The notes under the pieces are model-generated. The model ran no database searches and was not told the DNA's origin. It saw nothing but the letters and a program-made list of their open reading frames with translations. The position numbers were made by a program, and so were the translations under genes. Of a stretch of DNA of 64,000 nt, positions 60,460-64,000 are shown piece by piece; the first letter of the stretch is position 1, and each line of letters begins with the position of its first letter. This stretch comes from JAPLDB01 sp038230515 (GTDB lineage Bacteria > Bacteroidota > Bacteroidia > AKYH767-A > 2013-40CM-41-45), in NCBI GenBank assembly GCA_038230515.1, contig JBBRND010000005.1, positions 62,001 through 126,000 on the forward strand. Direction: 5' to 3'.

Positions 60460-61224
60460 ATGACTAAACGAGCGGAAGCATTTGAAAGATTAGCAACCAT
60501 TATGGATGAGTTGCGAGCCCAATGTCCGTGGGATATGAAGCAGACGATGGAGACATTGAGGCATCTCACCATTGAAGAAACCTTTGAACTTGCTGATTCA
60601 ATTCTTGATAAAGATTTACCGGAGATAAAGAAAGAATTGGGCGACATCATGCTGCATCTTCTTTTCTACTCGAAGATTGCTGAAGAGAAAAATGAATTTG
60701 ATATTGCTGCTGTGCTTCATGCTCAGTGTGAGAAGTTGATTCATCGTCATCCTCATATTTACGGAGATGTGAAAGTGAAAGACGAACATGAAGTGAAGAA
60801 GAATTGGGAAATGCTGAAGCTGAAGGAAGGAAATAAGTCAACTTTGGGAGGAGTTCCGAAATCGTTGCCTGCGCTGATCAAATCAATGCGCATACAGGAG
60901 AAGGCCCGCGGTGTTGGGTTCGATTGGGAAAAGCCGGAACAGGTTTGGGAAAAAGTGGAAGAAGAGTTGGATGAATTCAGAGTGGAGACAGAAAAAGGAA
61001 ATGATGAAAAAGCATTTGAAGAATTCGGAGATCTTCTTTTTTCTCTTATCAACTATGCTCGTTTCAAAAATATAAATCCTGAAGAAGCATTGGAGCGAAC
61101 GAATAAAAAATTCATCAAGCGTTTTCAATACCTTGAAAGCGAAGCTTCAAAAGCCGGACGGCAACTGAATGAGATGACACTCGCTGAGATGGATGTGTAT
61201 TGGAACAAAGCAAAAGAACTTTGA
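60460..61224 (+). CDS. mazG: Nucleoside triphosphate pyrophosphohydrolase
   Basis: A 254-residue two-domain MazG. The start at 60460 is chosen because the 33-residue extension to 60361 overlaps the divergent gene and looks non-coding. The N-terminal domain has LRAQCPWDMKQTMETLR and the ETFELADSI and ELGDIMLHLLFYSKI metal-binding helices; the C-terminal one has KVEEELDEFR and EFGDLLFSLINYAR. It cleaves NTPs to NMPs and pyrophosphate, cleaning non-canonical nucleotides. The Nudix gene follows at 12 bp. Confidence 0.95.
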   Translation: MTKRAEAFERLATIMDELRAQCPWDMKQTMETLRHLTIEETFELADSILDKDLPEIKKELGDIMLHLLFYSKIAEEKNEFDIAAVLHAQCEKLIHRHPHIYGDVKVKDEHEVKKNWEMLKLKEGNKSTLGGVPKSLPALIKSMRIQEKARGVGFDWEKPEQVWEKVEEELDEFRVETEKGNDEKAFEEFGDLLFSLINYARFKNINPEEALERTNKKFIKRFQYLESEASKAGRQLNEMTLAEMDVYWNKAKEL

Positions 61225-61236
61225 ACTTCTCGCTTC

Positions 61237-61869
61237 ATGACACAACTTGAGGAGATAAGCCGTAAATTTAAATACAGGTTGTCGCTGCCGTTGCCGGGAC
61301 TCAATGCGCAACTGAAGATGGCTCATGTTGAAAGAAGATTAAACCTGGCTCACTATAAAATTCCTGATTACGCCCGAATGGGCGCTGTACTCATTTTACT
61401 TTTTGAAGAGGATGATCATTTAAAAACTATTCTTATTCAGCGTGCGCAATACGATGGCGTACATAGTGGGCAGATTGCTTTTCCCGGAGGAAAAAAAGAA
61501 GGAGATGAAACACTTGAGCAAACAGCATTGCGCGAAGCGGAAGAAGAAGTAGGGGTGAGGCAGGCTGATATTCAAATCCTCGGACGGCTTACGGAGCTTT
61601 ACATTCCTCCAAGTAATTTTCTTGTGCATCCATTTGTGGGAAGCATTAATTACAAGCCGTTATTTATTCCTCAGTCGGACGAAATAGATGGGCTTATAGA
61701 AGTGGCAGTGGATACTTTGCTTGATGAGTCAAAGAGAAGTGAAAAGGACATTGAACTCAGCAACGGAAAGATTGTTCAAACTCCCGTTTACGAAATTCAA
61801 AATAAAATAATATGGGGAGCTACAGCGATGATGATAAGCGAATTTTCTGAAGTGATGAATGCGATCTGA
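61237..61869 (+). CDS. Nudix hydrolase, CoA-pyrophosphatase type
   Basis: A 210-residue protein with a complete Nudix box, GGKKEGDETLEQTALREAEEEVGV (shown in parts: GGKKEGDE, REAEEEVG), near residue 86. The preceding GVHSGQIAFPGG matches the NudL/YeaB subfamily that hydrolyses coenzyme A derivatives. The C-terminal region with an NKIIWGATAMMI segment is also typical. It follows mazG by 12 bp, so both house-cleaning genes are likely in one operon. Confidence 0.92.
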   Translation: MTQLEEISRKFKYRLSLPLPGLNAQLKMAHVERRLNLAHYKIPDYARMGAVLILLFEEDDHLKTILIQRAQYDGVHSGQIAFPGGKKEGDETLEQTALREAEEEVGVRQADIQILGRLTELYIPPSNFLVHPFVGSINYKPLFIPQSDEIDGLIEVAVDTLLDESKRSEKDIELSNGKIVQTPVYEIQNKIIWGATAMMISEFSEVMNAI

Positions 61870-61922
61870 AGAAAGTATCTGAGTTGTATAGGATGAGGAG
61901 CCCCCATTTTTTTAGGGACATG

Positions 61923-62632
61923 TTAATCCCTTTTACTTTTGAACAAAAGATGTCCTCCAAGCATCAAAACCATACCTATCCCAATACCCCCAGCTGATAA
62001 CACTATACTTTCATGAAGTTCTGTTCCAAAATTACCTTTGAAAAACAGTACAACTTCTGATGACCTTCTGTAGCGAAGAGATCCCTTATTCAGATAATGG
62101 CTAAGCCAAAAGGTTCGCAGCCCATCTGGATTTCCTGAAATGAGATAATTAAATAGTTCCGAATATTCTGCTCCTGTATTGAAATGAAAAGCTACGAGGG
62201 CAGCAATTAGATTCTCAGACAAACTATTTGAAATATCTCTTATCCGTTCATTTACGGCAGTCAATGAATGTTGCAAATCGCTTGTGAATAAATCCTGCAC
62301 TCTTCTAATGTAAATCCTTTCCAATAAGCCGATGTCGTATTTTGATATTGCGGATTGTAAACAGAGTCAACAAAAAAATCTTCCTTTGCATTTCTAAGCA
62401 GGTGACCAACAACAATGTGATATTTCCCATCTACCAAATATGGATAGTAAATATTTGAAAACGCAAAACCTGAAGGCGCTACTCCTTTTCCTTCCGTACT
62501 GTACCATTCCATTGGCTCAATAACCGATCGTTCAATAAAGGTGCTGTCTCCATGCAGCCAAAACCATTTGCCCGGCTGTTTGAAAGAATTGTAAACCGAA
62601 AAATTAAGAATAAGAATAGCCAGGAGATTCAT
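61923..62632 (-). pseudogene. T4-lysozyme-like (GH24) gene split by a frameshift
   Basis: Two overlapping frames cover one lysozyme fold. The upstream part (62632-62261) has an N-terminal membrane helix, a candidate catalytic Glu47 (STEGKG) and YLVDGKYHIVVGHLL, which fits the Asp-Gly-x-x-x-Ile-x-x-Gly-His segment of T4 lysozyme. The downstream part (62324-61923) has LFTSDLQHSLTAVNERI, ENLIAALVAFHFNTGAEYSE and a C-terminal membrane helix (SAGGIGIGMVLMLGG). One missing base near 62293-62300 would join them into GFTLEEC-x-DLFTSDL. It is a real frameshift or an assembly error. The Thr26 position is His72. Confidence 0.65.
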
Positions 62633-62656
62633 TTGTGTTAAGAAAATTTTTTGCGA

Positions 62657-63388
62657 TTACAAATTCGCCATAATCAACTTCCTCGCCATCTCTTTCAACC
62701 TTCCCAGATCATCCATTGTCATTCCTTTTGTTTCAATGGGCTTGCTCCAAATGAGAGTAACTGTGCCCGGTCGTAATTCAATTGGTCGCAGTGGGCTTAA
62801 AAGTTTATCTGCATTTTTTACAGTGAGCACTGCAAGCGGCATCTGTGATTCAATAGCTGTACGGAAAGCACCATCTCGAAAATCAATCAGTGGTTGATCG
62901 GTTTTGTTGCGCGTTCCTTCCGGACAAATAAAAATAGAAATGCCTTCGCGCAGTGACTTCAGCATTACTTCCATACTTCGCACACGATCGTTTTTATCTT
63001 TTCTGTTTACAGTGATGTAAAGATTTTTAATGATGTATCCCAGCACCGGAATTTTTGTAAGCTCCACTTTTGCTAAAAACTTAAATGTGTTTTTTGTTGC
63101 AAGCGCATACGCAGGTATATCGAGCATGGAGCGATGATTGGCGACAAATACATAATTTTTTTTCGGATCAATCAGTTCCTTGTTTTTTATTTTCCATCGC
63201 ACGAGGAAAAAAATAAAAAGCGTTGCTGCCCAATTGTAAGAAACATAACGGTGTGCCCAATGAGGTGCTTTGCTTTTGGGTGCAAGAGAAAAAATTAAAA
63301 TGTAAGCAACAACAACGATCACCATCGTGAGTGTAAAAACCACGGCTGCATAAATACCAAAGAGAAAACGAAAGACGCGGAAGAGCAT
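62657..63388 (-). CDS. plsC: 1-acyl-sn-glycerol-3-phosphate acyltransferase
   Basis: A 243-residue PlsC-type enzyme with two N-terminal hydrophobic helices. The acyltransferase motifs are complete: NHRSMLD (motif I, near residue 85), TVNRKDK (near 127), CPEGTRNK (motif III, near 160), and MPLAVLTV (motif IV). It transfers an acyl chain to lysophosphatidate in membrane-lipid synthesis. The start at 63388 gives the normal length. It is a single gene beside the split lysozyme. Confidence 0.93.
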   Translation of the reverse strand: MLFRVFRFLFGIYAAVVFTLTMVIVVVAYILIFSLAPKSKAPHWAHRYVSYNWAATLFIFFLVRWKIKNKELIDPKKNYVFVANHRSMLDIPAYALATKNTFKFLAKVELTKIPVLGYIIKNLYITVNRKDKNDRVRSMEVMLKSLREGISIFICPEGTRNKTDQPLIDFRDGAFRTAIESQMPLAVLTVKNADKLLSPLRPIELRPGTVTLIWSKPIETKGMTMDDLGRLKEMARKLIMANL

Positions 63389-63395
63389 GGGGCTG

Positions 63396-63436
63396 CGAAT
63401 TAAGAATTAAAATTTAAGAATTGGAAATTTTAAATG
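63396..63436. repeat. Degenerate word repeat upstream of plsC
   Basis: The words GAATTAAGAATTAAAATTTAAGAATTGGAAATTT repeat with variation, partly palindromic, just before the plsC start. Confidence 0.45.
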
Positions 63437-63536
63437 ATTACTCCAGCGATAGGTTAGAGGTGAATGAGGTTTTTAAGATAGTTTCAAGTGGTTAACTAAT
63501 AACTTTTTCTCATCTTCGTCTTCAAATTATTATGAA

Positions 63537-64000
63537 ATGAAAATACGTTTACTCTTCTTCCTGTTTTGTTTCTCGATAAAATCGCTTGCAAATGTTTCTG
63601 ACACTATTCATGTTAGTCATTACAACATCACGATTGATACAATTGATTATACAGCTCATACTATAAGGGGTGTTACCCAACTTTCTGTTCATTCCAAAAT
63701 GAACGGGGTGAATAATATATCACTTGGCTTGTATCTGCTTACAATTGATTCAATTCGTTCATCTGGATTACCCCTGCAGTATTCTTACAACGATACGATG
63801 ATTCATATTTCCCCCGGAACTGTGATCAATCAAAATGATTCCCTAACGATGGAGATTTATTATCATGGCGCTCCGAAGACGGACGCAACTACTGGCGGGT
63901 TTTATTTTTCGGGACAGTATGCTTACAACATTGGTGTGGGCCTTGATGCCGATCCGCACAACTTTGGTAAGACATGGTTTCCATGTATTGATGAATTCAC
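63537..64000 (+). CDS. M1-family metallopeptidase (partial, N-terminal part)
   Basis: The first about 154 residues of a secreted aminopeptidase of the M1 (gluzincin) family. The signal peptide (RLLFFLFCFSIKSLANVSD) is followed by the beta-sandwich domain with HYNITIDTIDYTAHTIRG, LTMEIYYHGAP and the conserved WFPCIDEF. The catalytic HExxH lies beyond the window. The start is the second of two overlapping ATGs (63537), because the first runs into a stop. Confidence 0.85.
   Translation, partial: MKIRLLFFLFCFSIKSLANVSDTIHVSHYNITIDTIDYTAHTIRGVTQLSVHSKMNGVNNISLGLYLLTIDSIRSSGLPLQYSYNDTMIHISPGTVINQNDSLTMEIYYHGAPKTDATTGGFYFSGQYAYNIGVGLDADPHNFGKTWFPCIDEF

Overview
The window comes from the chromosome of a Bacteroidota bacterium. 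Six proteins carry the C-terminal signals of the type IX secretion system (five type A, one type B). One of them is a 2,762-residue SprB-repeat adhesin of the gliding-motility type. Promoters match the Bacteroidota -33 TTTG / -7 TAnnTTTG pattern, ribosome binding sites are inconspicuous, and the primary sigma factor is the short form without region 1.1. DUF4290, the long GAPDH, an HU-TPR-29-residue-peptide-RNase G string and a heterodimer-derived lycopene cyclase fit the same phylum. Gene order alone does not give a genus.

Layout. 1-7.6 kb: end of a short-chain dehydrogenase, a small outer-membrane-like protein, an EamA transporter, a Met/His/acid-rich T9SS protein divergent from a histidine kinase/response regulator pair, and a T9SS surface protein whose start is disturbed by a homopolymer. 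7.9-13 kb: membrane protein, beta-propeller protein, FAD oxidoreductase, an unknown protein and an NtrC-type regulator without a DNA-binding domain. 13.1-16.2 kb: carotenoid operon crtI-crtB-lycopene cyclase. 16.3-27 kb: two T9SS surface proteins, including the giant adhesin. 27.4-33.3 kb: YbjQ and DUF1003 proteins, an unknown operon containing a 14-residue-repeat protein, and a ClC channel.

33.7-41.9 kb is housekeeping: cold-shock protein, HU, TPR protein, 29-residue basic peptide, RNase G, RecX, CdsA, LUD protein and DUF4290. 42-49 kb: UvrD/PcrA helicase, two tRNA-Leu genes, GAPDH, the primary sigma factor and HtrA. 49.3-56.5 kb: sigma-like/anti-sigma-like pair joined to dapF, GNAT, a heptaheme lipoprotein with TPRs, a T9SS BNR protein and a Coq4-like protein. 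56.5-64 kb: repeat-rich DNA, a large T9SS BNR protein, SRPBCC, MazG, Nudix, a frameshifted T4-type lysozyme, PlsC and the start of an M1 peptidase.

The most unusual signal is non-genic. Several unrelated tandem arrays share a 21-bp (or 2 x 21 = 42-bp) period at 7700-7762, 18384-18553, 30594-31010 and 56832-57167; one of them lies inside a translationally coupled gene. Separately, strings of degenerate 8-11-nt words recur between genes and even inside signal peptides and T9SS domains. Neither looks like CRISPR, an IS or a REP. Other points of interest are a lysozyme with His where T4 lysozyme has Thr26, a Coq4 zinc motif in a probable menaquinone organism, and two genes whose -7 element almost touches the start codon.
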